In this document: one piece after another, positions 1 to 7,274 of the stretch | How positions within the stretch are numbered: the stretch's first letter is position 1 | How the letters are laid out: each line of letters starts with the position of its first letter | Notes under the pieces: generated by a model | What the model was told of the DNA's origin: nothing | Databases searched by the model: none | What the model saw: only the letters and a program-made list of their open reading frames with translations | Made by a program: the position numbers and the translations under genes | Assembly (NCBI GenBank): GCA_016293805.1 | Contig: JAEDDI010000019.1 | Span: 1 to 35,138, forward strand | Reading direction: 5' to 3' | DNA from: Bacillota bacterium | GTDB taxonomy: Bacteria > Bacillota > Clostridia > Peptostreptococcales > Anaerovoracaceae | Length of the DNA: 35,138 bases

Positions 1-55
1 GCTCGTCGGGCTCATAACCCGGAGGTCGGAGGTTCAAGTCCTCCCTCCGCAACCA
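1..55 (+). tRNA. Initiator tRNA-fMet (CAT), 5' part outside window
   Basis: The anticodon arm has three consecutive G:C pairs (8-10 with 18-20) around a CAT anticodon at 13-15, the hallmark of initiator tRNA. The T arm is at 28-44 (GGAGG/CCTCC). The 3' acceptor strand (45-51) ends in an A at the position that forms the C1-A72 mismatch of bacterial initiators. The CCA end (53-55) is encoded. The 5' acceptor strand and most of the D arm lie outside the window. Confidence 0.93.
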
Positions 56-64
56 AGATAATTC

Positions 65-92
65 AGATTCCGATTATTTCGGAATCTTTTTT
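65..92 (+). terminator. Intrinsic terminator after tRNA-fMet
   Basis: A perfect 9-bp stem (AGATTCCGA at 65-73 with TCGGAATCT at 79-87), a 5-nt loop and a run of six T. It lies 10 nt after the tRNA CCA end, so it closes the tRNA transcript. Confidence 0.85.
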
Positions 93-190
93 ATTTCTCT
101 AATATCAATTTACTGTATGTGTTATTGTAAATGCACTTTCAATCAATTAGAATATTCATATATATAATTATCGAAAGGCCGGTGTATCAA

Positions 191-1609
191 ATGGACATAA
201 TATACGCATCTTCCATGACAGCAGACGAACTTAAGGCATTTAAAAAATCACTGGGCCTGCCTGTCACAAAAGATATCCGATATATAGATATAGAAGGAAA
301 CGTGCACGGCGTTGCTGATTTGTGCATATATGAAGAGCATCCTTCATATCCTACTTTAAAGATAATATGCGATGACGGCTCTGTCAGATTCATCCACCGG
401 GACTATCTTTCCGAAATGAATAAATCGTCACCGGACAGAAAACAGTCTTCAGCAAAGAGAAAGCAAAGGGCATTCTCCCCTTCAGAATATACTTCGGATT
501 TTGTCGTATTCGACATCGAAACTACAGGCAAATTCATTTCAGAAGACGAAGTTGTTGAAATTGCAGCAATCAAGATTAGAAACGGAAAACCCGAAGAAGA
601 GTTCTCAACATTCGTAAAGCCGGGCAGACCCATACATCCCGAGGCATCAGCTCTTACAGGAATAGGTGATGATGATGTCAGGGACGCCCCTTCATTCAGG
701 GAGGCTGCAGCTGCTTTTACCGAATTCACTGAAGGACTCATGCTAATAGGACATAATATATTCGGATTTGATCTTCCTATTATAGAAAGGCAGATTAAAG
801 AATCCGGAGCAGACATAAGCATTGACTGCAGATGTCTTGATACACTGGTACTGGCTGGAAGAGTTCTAAAAGCATCCTCTGTTGAGGATAGAAAGCTCTC
901 TACACTTGCAGGATACTTCGGAATATCGCCAGACGGCGCACACAGAGCTCTCACCGACTGCCGGATTACCAGAGAAGTCTATCTCCACCTTGCCTCACTT
1001 GCAGATGAAAGCGACTTTCGGACCGCAATGAAGCGAAAGAAGCCGGCATATGTCAGTCCGGTCAGAAAACAGGTTCGAATCTCAGAAGAAACAGGTGAAC
1101 TCAACCTTCTGAAAGACAAAGCAGGAGATATTGCCAGAGACAGCAAAGTCACAGTGCATGAGATAGAAAATCTCAGAACATGGATAAACGAACACGGTCA
1201 TCTCAAGGGCAACTATCCATACGATGATATAGCCGCAGTCCTTAAGGATGACATCTTCACTCCATCAGAAATCTGCACAAGACTTAAAGGAATCGTATCT
1301 CCCGATTCTCTTTTTGAAGATTCATACGACACGTTCGAGGGAAAGACAGTAGTTCTCACCGGGGATTTCAGATACGGATCCAAAGATGAAGTTGAAGAAG
1401 CTGTAAAATCCATGGGAGGAACAGTCAAGTCCGGCGTATCGAAGAAAACAGACTGTCTCCTTGTCGGAGGTCTTGGAAGTGAAAGATGGTCGTCGGGAAA
1501 TTACGGAAGCAAGATCAAGAAAGCTATTGAGCTGAAAAACAGCGGTCTTAAAATATCACTCATAACAGAAAAAGCATTCGAAGACTGCATGAATCAGGAC
1601 CGGAAATAA
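191..1609 (+). CDS. DEDDh 3'-5' exonuclease with C-terminal BRCT domain (DnaQ-like)
   Basis: A 472-aa protein predicted to remove nucleotides from 3' ends, in DNA repair or proofreading. Residues ~104-268 form a DnaQ/epsilon-type exonuclease. ExoI is FDIETTG (D108, E110), ExoII is GHNIFGFD (D194) and ExoIII is HRALTDC (H251, D256), so all five catalytic residues are present. Residues ~385-472 form a BRCT domain (VVLTGDF, then MGG and TDCLLVG), as in NAD-dependent ligases. The first ~75 residues precede the exonuclease and match nothing I recognise. I chose the ATG at 191 over one at 131 because AAAGG lies 12 nt upstream and the extra N-terminus looks non-conserved. The gene sits alone between two tRNA genes and has its own terminator. 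Its exact substrate cannot be told from sequence. Confidence 0.88.
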   Translation: MDIIYASSMTADELKAFKKSLGLPVTKDIRYIDIEGNVHGVADLCIYEEHPSYPTLKIICDDGSVRFIHRDYLSEMNKSSPDRKQSSAKRKQRAFSPSEYTSDFVVFDIETTGKFISEDEVVEIAAIKIRNGKPEEEFSTFVKPGRPIHPEASALTGIGDDDVRDAPSFREAAAAFTEFTEGLMLIGHNIFGFDLPIIERQIKESGADISIDCRCLDTLVLAGRVLKASSVEDRKLSTLAGYFGISPDGAHRALTDCRITREVYLHLASLADESDFRTAMKRKKPAYVSPVRKQVRISEETGELNLLKDKAGDIARDSKVTVHEIENLRTWINEHGHLKGNYPYDDIAAVLKDDIFTPSEICTRLKGIVSPDSLFEDSYDTFEGKTVVLTGDFRYGSKDEVEEAVKSMGGTVKSGVSKKTDCLLVGGLGSERWSSGNYGSKIKKAIELKNSGLKISLITEKAFEDCMNQDRK

Positions 1610-1621
1610 CCGGTCTTTTTT
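1598..1621 (+). terminator. Intrinsic terminator of the exonuclease gene
   Basis: GACCGG (1598-1603) pairs with CCGGTC (1610-1615), followed by six T. The TAA stop codon (1607-1609) lies in the hairpin loop, so the stem begins inside the coding sequence. Confidence 0.8.
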
Positions 1622-1692
1622 CATAAAAAATGTCTTGCTTTCTTCCATGTATTTTGCTATTATTATCTGGCAGTTTATATTTATCTTTGCGT

Positions 1693-1767
1693 TCCGAAGT
1701 AGCTCAATGGTAGAGCAACCGGCTGTTAACCGGTAGGTCGTGGGTTCGAGCCCCACCTTCGGAGCCA
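1693..1767 (+). tRNA. tRNA-Asn (GTT)
   Basis: A complete cloverleaf. Acceptor TCCGAAG (1693-1699) pairs with CTTCGGA (1757-1763). The anticodon stem ACCGG/CCGGT flanks a loop with GTT at 1725-1727. The T loop is TTCGAGC. The discriminator is G, followed by an encoded CCA at 1765-1767. Confidence 0.95.
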
Positions 1768-1817
1768 TTTATTTTCTTCACAGAATATTGTCACATCTCC
1801 GGCAATCATGTCTTTCG

Positions 1818-1886
1818 TCTGACAAAAAATTAACAAGAAATCTGACAAAAAATTAACAAGAAAATTGATATTTTTTTAACATTCTT
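1818..1886 (+). repeat. Three phased 23-bp units carrying Rex-like operator sequences
   Basis: Two identical 23-bp tandem copies (1818-1840 and 1841-1863) are followed by a diverged third (1864-1886). Each holds an 18-bp site of the form of the clostridial Rex operator, TTGTTAA-N4-TTAACAA. Sites 1 and 2 (1819-1836, 1842-1859) read CTGACAA-N4-TTAACAA, with a perfect right arm and 4/7 in the left. Site 3 (1865-1882) reads TTGATAT-N4-TTAACAT. Rex is the NADH/NAD+-sensing repressor that commonly controls adhE, so the position makes sense. The Rex assignment is inference; the repeat is directly visible. Confidence 0.6.
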
Positions 1887-2003
1887 TGATGCCAAATTGC
1901 CCCTAAAAACGTTGAAAAATGCACAAATTACTCACCTGATTGATTTTTTTCATCATGAATTTTGTATACATAATTAAATGCTCAAAAAACACGATTATCT
2001 TTA

Positions 2004-2031
2004 TTGACTTTTCTTAACTTTTCGATATTAT
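2004..2031 (+). promoter_or_regulatory. Candidate sigma-A promoter of adhE
   Basis: TTGACT (2004-2009), a 16-bp spacer and TATTAT (2026-2031). It would give a leader of roughly 225 nt before the adhE start. It lies about 120 bp downstream of the Rex-like array, farther than usual for direct repression, so another start site is possible. Confidence 0.45.
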
Positions 2032-2263
2032 TTAGATATACGCTAATTGCTAAAGTAATCAAAATACAGCAAGGTAATATACTAAATTTCTAAATACTCG
2101 TATTGACGTTTGTGTCACTTTCGCAATATTAACGTTTCAGTTATATTAATCCTTATGAGTGATAAATATGATACGAAAAACCGGAAGTTGTGTGGCTTAC
2201 GATTTTTTAGCAATAAGAATATTTTTAATGTGCTGTTCTTATTAGAATGGAAAGGAGTTAATA

Positions 2264-5035
2264 ATGTCAAAAAATTTATTAATCAATTCTGTTGAGACTT
2301 TAGAAGAAGCGCTCCCTGCAATCAGGGCCGCTCAGGATGTATTCGCTGATTTCTCACAGGAACAGGTTGATGCAATTTGCGAAGCAGCTGCAATGGCAGC
2401 AAGCAAGATGGCTATTCCTCTTGCTAAGATGGCTTGCGAAGAAACTGGCTATGGTATCGTAGTAGACAAGGTAACTAAGAACCAGTACGCTTCAGAACAC
2501 ATCTGGAACTACATGCGTCATGACAAGACTTGCGGCGTTATCGAAGAAAACAAGGCTTTCAAGACTAAGCGTGTTGCATCACCTAAGGGCGTTGTTTGTG
2601 CTATCGTTCCAACTACTAACCCGACATCAACTACAATCTTTAAGATTTTACTTTGCTTAAAGACTAGAAACTCAATCATCATTTCACCACATCCAAAGGC
2701 TCTTAACTGTACAGTTGCTGCAGCTCAGATCATGAAGGATGCTGCTGAAGCTGCTGGACTTCCAGAAAACGTTATCAACTGGGTTGCTCCACCTTCAATC
2801 GAAATCTCATCAGTTCTTATGAAGGAAGCTGACTTAATCGTAGCTACTGGTGGTGAAGGAATGGTAAGAGCTGCTTACTCATCAGGAACTCCTGCTATCG
2901 GCGTAGGTCCTGGTAACTGTAACGTAGTTATCGACGAAACTGCTGACCTTAGAATGGCAGTTGAATCAATCATTCACTCAAAGACATTTGACAACGGTAT
3001 GATTTGTGCTGCTGAACAGCACCTTACAGTATTAAAGAGTGTATATAAGGAAGTTAAGGCTTTACTTAAGGAAGCTAGATGCTACTTCCTTAACAAGGAT
3101 GAAGCTGACAAGGTTGCAGACGTATTCTTCAACCCTATGACTCACGGCGTTAAGGCTGGAGCTGTAGGACACACAGCTGTAGAGCTTGCTCAGATGGCTG
3201 GAATCGAAGTTCCACCTGAAACTAAGGTTCTTATTCACGAATCAAACGACATTTCACATGACAACCCATGGGCAAACGAAAAGCTTTGTACTCTTCTTGG
3301 AATGTTCAAGGCAGACAATCTTGAACAGGCATTTGACATGTGCGAAAAGATTGTTTACGAAGGCGGTCCTGGACACTCAGCTGCATTATACATCGACCCG
3401 ACTGAAACAGAAAAGATCGAAGAGTTCGGCAAGAGAATGAAGGCTGGACGTATCATCATCAATACTCCAACTTCACACGGCGGTATCGGTGACCTTTACA
3501 ACTTCGACATTGCTCCGTCACTTACACTTGGACCTGGATCATGGGGTGGATCATCATACTGCGGAAACACTCATTATGAACAGTTACTTAACATAAAGAC
3601 AATTGCTAACAGAACTGAAAACATGCTTTGGTTACAGCTTCCTAAGAAGTTATACCACAAGCAGGGATGTACTCCTGTAGCTCTTAAGGAAATGAAGGAC
3701 GTTTACGACTTCAAGAGAGCATTCATCGTAACTGACGCTAACCTTTACCAGATCGGCGCTTGCGATGCAATCATCAACCAGTTAAGAGACATGGGAATTG
3801 AAACAGCAGAATTCTTCGACATCAGAGTAGACCCTCAGATTCAGGACGCTATGAAGGGACTTCCTAAGATGCACGAATTCCAGCCAGACGTAATCATCGC
3901 TGTAGGCGGCGGTTCAGCTATCGATACAGCTAAGATCATGTGGATCATGTACGAAAATCCAGAAGAAGGATTCCTTGATATGGCTACTCAGTTCCTTGAT
4001 ATCAGAAAGCGTATCAGATTCTTCCCTCAGATGGGCAAGCTTGCTAAGTTAGTATGTATCCCTACAACAGCTGGTACTGGTTCAGAATGTACTCCATTCA
4101 CAATCATTTCAGACGCAAACACTGGAATGAAGTGGCCGATCATCGGATACGAAATGATGCCTGAAATGGCTATCGTAGACGCTGACAACATGATGAACTT
4201 ACCTCCTAGAGCTACTCAGGCTTCAGGATACGACGTTCTTACTCATGCTGTAGAAGCATACGTATCAACATTCGCAACTGACTACACAGACGGATTTGCT
4301 AAGACTGCAACTAAGATGGTATTTGACTGGCTTCCAGCTGCATACAAGTCATCATTCAAGGATGCTAAGCCAAACCCTGTTGCAAGACAGAAGATGGCAG
4401 ACGCTTCAGCTATCGCAGGTGTTGCATTTGCTAACGCTTTCCTTGGAATTAACCACTCACTTTCACACAAGCTTGGCGGATGGTTCCACATTCCTCACGG
4501 AACAGCAAACGCATTATTATTCCCATATGTAACTAAGTTCAATGCTCAGAAGCATCCATATCACATGGGTACATTCTCACAGTACAAGTATCCTCAGGCA
4601 TTCGAAAGATACGTTGAACTTGGCGAACTTATCGGAGTAAAGGGCAAGAACGACGAAGAAACATTCAAGAACTTCGTTAAGGCTTCAGAAGATCTTAAGG
4701 CTGAACTTGATATTCCTGAAACTATTCTTGATTGGCTTCTTGAAGCACATCCTGAAAAGTCAGCAGAAGAATGGGAAGCTGAATTCCTTGCAGCTGTAGA
4801 TCAGATGTCAGAATGGGCATTCCACGATGCATGTACTGGCGCTAACCCTGTATATCCAATGCTTTCAGAACTTAAGCAGGTTTACCTTAGAGCATTCTAC
4901 GGCGATGCTAAGTTCATTGAAAAGTATGGCGATGTTCTTGAAGTTGCAATCGAACTTCCTACAGAAACTCACGCTGCTTACCCTAACGGTGGAGTTCTTG
5001 AACTTAAGCCTGAAGTACTTGGAGGCTTCAGATAA
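2264..5035 (+). CDS. adhE: Bifunctional acetaldehyde-CoA / alcohol dehydrogenase AdhE
   Basis: A 923-aa enzyme that reduces acetyl-CoA to acetaldehyde and then to ethanol, recycling two NADH during fermentation. Residues ~1-450 are the CoA-acylating aldehyde dehydrogenase domain, with catalytic Cys248 in the motif GMICAAEQ. Residues ~480-923 are the iron-type alcohol dehydrogenase. That domain has the cofactor motif GGGSAID near 548 and predicted metal ligands D657, H661, H731 and H745 (GYDVLTH and NHSLSHKLGG...IPHG). AdhE proteins form helical filaments (spirosomes). The start has AAAGGAG 6 nt upstream. Codon use is extremely biased (nearly all Lys AAG, Glu GAA, Asn AAC, Phe TTC), unlike neighbouring genes, which indicates very high expression. 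It is somewhat longer than the usual ~870-890 aa. The next gene starts 27 nt downstream with no terminator between. Confidence 0.97.
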   Translation: MSKNLLINSVETLEEALPAIRAAQDVFADFSQEQVDAICEAAAMAASKMAIPLAKMACEETGYGIVVDKVTKNQYASEHIWNYMRHDKTCGVIEENKAFKTKRVASPKGVVCAIVPTTNPTSTTIFKILLCLKTRNSIIISPHPKALNCTVAAAQIMKDAAEAAGLPENVINWVAPPSIEISSVLMKEADLIVATGGEGMVRAAYSSGTPAIGVGPGNCNVVIDETADLRMAVESIIHSKTFDNGMICAAEQHLTVLKSVYKEVKALLKEARCYFLNKDEADKVADVFFNPMTHGVKAGAVGHTAVELAQMAGIEVPPETKVLIHESNDISHDNPWANEKLCTLLGMFKADNLEQAFDMCEKIVYEGGPGHSAALYIDPTETEKIEEFGKRMKAGRIIINTPTSHGGIGDLYNFDIAPSLTLGPGSWGGSSYCGNTHYEQLLNIKTIANRTENMLWLQLPKKLYHKQGCTPVALKEMKDVYDFKRAFIVTDANLYQIGACDAIINQLRDMGIETAEFFDIRVDPQIQDAMKGLPKMHEFQPDVIIAVGGGSAIDTAKIMWIMYENPEEGFLDMATQFLDIRKRIRFFPQMGKLAKLVCIPTTAGTGSECTPFTIISDANTGMKWPIIGYEMMPEMAIVDADNMMNLPPRATQASGYDVLTHAVEAYVSTFATDYTDGFAKTATKMVFDWLPAAYKSSFKDAKPNPVARQKMADASAIAGVAFANAFLGINHSLSHKLGGWFHIPHGTANALLFPYVTKFNAQKHPYHMGTFSQYKYPQAFERYVELGELIGVKGKNDEETFKNFVKASEDLKAELDIPETILDWLLEAHPEKSAEEWEAEFLAAVDQMSEWAFHDACTGANPVYPMLSELKQVYLRAFYGDAKFIEKYGDVLEVAIELPTETHAAYPNGGVLELKPEVLGGFR

Positions 5036-5062
5036 TTTAAGCAAATACAGGAGATGAGACAG

Positions 5063-5890
5063 ATGGTAAATTGGCTTAGACTTCCAAAGAAAGTTTATTT
5101 CAAAAGAGGATCAACGCCGGTTGCACTGAGGGAGCTCTCAGAAGTCTACGGAATGAAGAGAGCATTCCTCATCTCAGATTCAAACGATTTCAATAAGGGA
5201 ATCACAAGACCTATAGAGGCGCTTCTCAAGGCACAGGGTATTCGTTATGCAAGCTTCTCAAGTTTCGACAGCGAATTCACTTATGACGATGCCTACAATG
5301 CGCTTGCTAAGATGGAATCCCTTAAGCCGGATGTTATTATCGGAATCGGCAGCGTTTCAGCTATGTCAATGGCAAGACTTATGGCTATGCTTCTTGACAA
5401 TCCTGAAACAGACCTTGAAGCAGAAGCTGCAAAGCACAGCGCAATCACTGAAGTAGTAAGTGACTGCCCTGGCAGTACAGACAAGCTTGTTCTTGTTCCT
5501 TCAATCAACTATGCTGCAACACTTCCTGTTGTATCGGCAATAGGCAAAGACGGAAAGAGAACTGCAATGCTTGACTTCGCAGCACTTCCTTTCATGGCTG
5601 TTATCGATCCTGAAACTGACGATCAGCTTACCGCAGACGAACTGAAAAAGAATGCGTCTGATATACTTGCACTCGCTGAAAAGGTTAAGGCTGATCCTGA
5701 AACTTCAGAATATGTAATCGGATTTGCCGAAGATGCTGTCAGAATCGTAAACGATAATCTTCCGCTCATTGAAAACGGAGATGAATCTGCAAGAAGAGCA
5801 ATTGAAAACCTTGCAAACGCAGCAGCAATCGCTGGAGCAGCTGCAGCAAACGCAGGTATTGATTCTCAGGATATATTAAAACTATATTAA
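5063..5890 (+). CDS. Truncated, catalytically dead paralogue of the AdhE iron-ADH domain (pseudoenzyme)
   Basis: A 275-aa protein that aligns end to end with the first part of the ADH domain of the preceding AdhE (NWLRLPKKVYFKRGSTPVAL against LWLQLPKKLYHKQGCTPVAL). It lacks what the enzyme needs. The cofactor loop GGGSAID becomes GSVSAMS (residues 96-102). The TTAGTGSE segment is replaced by SINYAATL. At the first metal pair D180 is kept but the following His is Leu184. The protein stops just after AIAGAAAANAGI, before the segment with the last two His ligands. The start is ATG 5063, because AGGAG (5049-5053) abuts the ATG at 5054 but lies 9 nt from 5063. It is an intact frame with its own ribosome site and terminator, so decay into a pseudogene is unlikely. 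A structural or regulatory role for AdhE is inference. Confidence 0.8.
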   Translation: MVNWLRLPKKVYFKRGSTPVALRELSEVYGMKRAFLISDSNDFNKGITRPIEALLKAQGIRYASFSSFDSEFTYDDAYNALAKMESLKPDVIIGIGSVSAMSMARLMAMLLDNPETDLEAEAAKHSAITEVVSDCPGSTDKLVLVPSINYAATLPVVSAIGKDGKRTAMLDFAALPFMAVIDPETDDQLTADELKKNASDILALAEKVKADPETSEYVIGFAEDAVRIVNDNLPLIENGDESARRAIENLANAAAIAGAAAANAGIDSQDILKLY

Positions 5891-5897
5891 AAAAACT

Positions 5898-5925
5898 GGC
5901 TGCCGCTTATGCGTCAGCCTTTTTT
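5898..5925 (+). terminator. Terminator of the adhE operon
   Basis: GGCTG (5898-5902) pairs with CAGCC (5915-5919). An inner CGC/GCG extends the stem after one mismatch, and six T follow. It lies 7 nt after the stop of the pseudo-dehydrogenase gene. Confidence 0.85.
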
Positions 5926-5930
5926 ATGCA

Positions 5931-5958
5931 TAAAACAGGGGCACCCGTTTGAGTGCCC
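5931..5958 (-). terminator. Terminator of the long minus-strand unit
   Basis: Read on the minus strand, GGGCAC (5958-5953) pairs with GTGCCC (5944-5939), followed by a weak T-rich tract. It lies 17 nt after the stop of the TPR gene and faces the adhE terminator. Confidence 0.65.
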
Positions 5959-5975
5959 TTTCATCATTATATAAC

Positions 5976-7274
5976 TTATTTAAGACGCTTTGTCGGTCTT
6001 TTCCCTCCGGTTTCCTGTTCTCTCTTCTTCATTGCCTCTGCAGTTTCGCTGTCCATGGAAGCAGCACGCTCTTCTCTGATTCTTGCAAGCTTGTCAAGAG
6101 CACTTTCTTTATCATCAGCTGCTCTGTCAAGAGCATCCGATTCTCTGATTCCGGAAGCCTTATCCTCTCCTGCAGCTGCAATTTCAGCTGTTTCATCATC
6201 AATCTGCTTACGGATAATTTCCATCTTCTTCTTATACTTGCCGGCATTCTGAGTATCCCCAAGGTCCGAATATATGGAATAAAGCTCCTCCATTGTCTCA
6301 AGATGTGATCCGTTATGCTTCAGTACTTCCCTGAAACAGTCAATTGCCTCTTCCGTCCTGCCGGTTCTTTCATAGCCCACACCGATATAGTAGTGAAGCG
6401 GCCACCAGCTTATATAATCCGTTTTAAGGAAAGGAGTGAGCTTTTTTAAGCCTTCTTCGTTTCTTCCTGCCATGATATCGTTGTATCCCTCTTCGATGGC
6501 AACAGGAGCCTCAATCTGCTTGAGTCTTTTCTGAATTTCGTTTCTGTCCTTGTTGTTGCGGCTTCTTCTGAGGTAATCGGTCCATACCAGCTTTGCTTTG
6601 ATATAGTATCCCATATTAAGGTATGCATATCCAAGATAGTAGTATGCATTAGGATGCCTTGGATGAATGATGGTTATGAGTTCGTAAAAGTCAAGAGCTT
6701 CAGCCTTCATCCTGCCTACAAACTCCTTGTTCTTGCTGTTTTCGTACATCTTTGTGCAGGATCTTGCATATGAATACATGGCATGCAGGTTGTTGGGCTG
6801 AATGCAAAGACACGCTCTGAAGTGAATACATGCATTGTCATAATCACCAAGTTCTGCTGTATCTCTGCCTTCTTTTAGGATACCGTCGAGTATTTTGTTT
6901 CCAAACACATTGAGCAGACAGTCAACATAACTCTGGGTGTACTTAAAATGAGGGTCACATCCCATTACCCATGCCATATTCTCTGCAATGTGGAGCATAT
7001 CAACACCTTTGCCGCCGTTGAAGTCTTTGATATCCTGTTTTCTTAGAGGAATCGGAACTCCCCTCATAATATCAGCCGCCTTGAAAGTCTTAAGAAAATC
7101 CTCTGAGAATTCAGCGAAAACGAATTTATTGAGATATTTAGTAAAATATCTTGATATTCTGTCTTCTCTGAGCTTTAAATCAAGCTCTTCTGCCGGAACT
7201 TCCTGCCTCTGTTTGATACCTGTTCTCTTCAGAAAACTCTTTTCTGATTTTAATTCCTTATATTCTCTTGCCAT
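5976..7274 (-). CDS. Tetratricopeptide-repeat protein of unknown function
   Basis: A 432-aa soluble protein with several TPR-like helical pairs, for example around YDNACIHFRACLCIQPNNLHA, HPNAYYYLGYAYLNMGYYIKA and YYIGVGYERTGRTEEAIDCF. TPR arrays bind partner proteins. There is no signal peptide or membrane segment. The C-terminus (~375-432) is charged and probably coiled or disordered. The N-terminal ~120 residues are not TPR-like and I do not recognise them. An in-frame ATG at 7298 has no spaced ribosome site. The ATG at 7274 has GGGGA about 8 nt upstream and is preferred. Either start overlaps the preceding radical SAM gene, which ends at 7250, so the two are translationally coupled. It is last in the operon. 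Confidence 0.75.
   Translation of the reverse strand: MAREYKELKSEKSFLKRTGIKQRQEVPAEELDLKLREDRISRYFTKYLNKFVFAEFSEDFLKTFKAADIMRGVPIPLRKQDIKDFNGGKGVDMLHIAENMAWVMGCDPHFKYTQSYVDCLLNVFGNKILDGILKEGRDTAELGDYDNACIHFRACLCIQPNNLHAMYSYARSCTKMYENSKNKEFVGRMKAEALDFYELITIIHPRHPNAYYYLGYAYLNMGYYIKAKLVWTDYLRRSRNNKDRNEIQKRLKQIEAPVAIEEGYNDIMAGRNEEGLKKLTPFLKTDYISWWPLHYYIGVGYERTGRTEEAIDCFREVLKHNGSHLETMEELYSIYSDLGDTQNAGKYKKKMEIIRKQIDDETAEIAAAGEDKASGIRESDALDRAADDKESALDKLARIREERAASMDSETAEAMKKREQETGGKRPTKRLK

Larger units (their letters stand above)
1768..2263 (+). promoter_or_regulatory. Long AT-rich regulatory region upstream of adhE
   Basis: About 500 bp with no convincing gene. It contains a 23-bp tandem repeat with Rex-like sites (1818-1886), a candidate sigma-A promoter (2004-2031), a second weaker candidate (TTGACG at 2103-2108, 18-bp spacer, TATTAA at 2127-2132), a hairpin (2212-2243) and the adhE ribosome site AAAGGAG at 2251-2257. 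Confidence 0.7.

Noticed and set aside
403..954. 183-codon frame antisense to the exonuclease gene
   Set aside because: The sense strand encodes intact DEDDh motifs. The antisense frame has no recognisable domain.
2110..2295. Small 61-codon open frame upstream of adhE
   Set aside because: It has no ribosome site, an odd composition and overlaps the adhE start in another frame. The region reads better as an untranslated leader.
5063..5890. Reading this as a frameshifted or decaying adh pseudogene
   Set aside because: The frame is uninterrupted, has a well-spaced ribosome site, regular codon use and a clean terminator, and no ADH remnant follows the stop codon.
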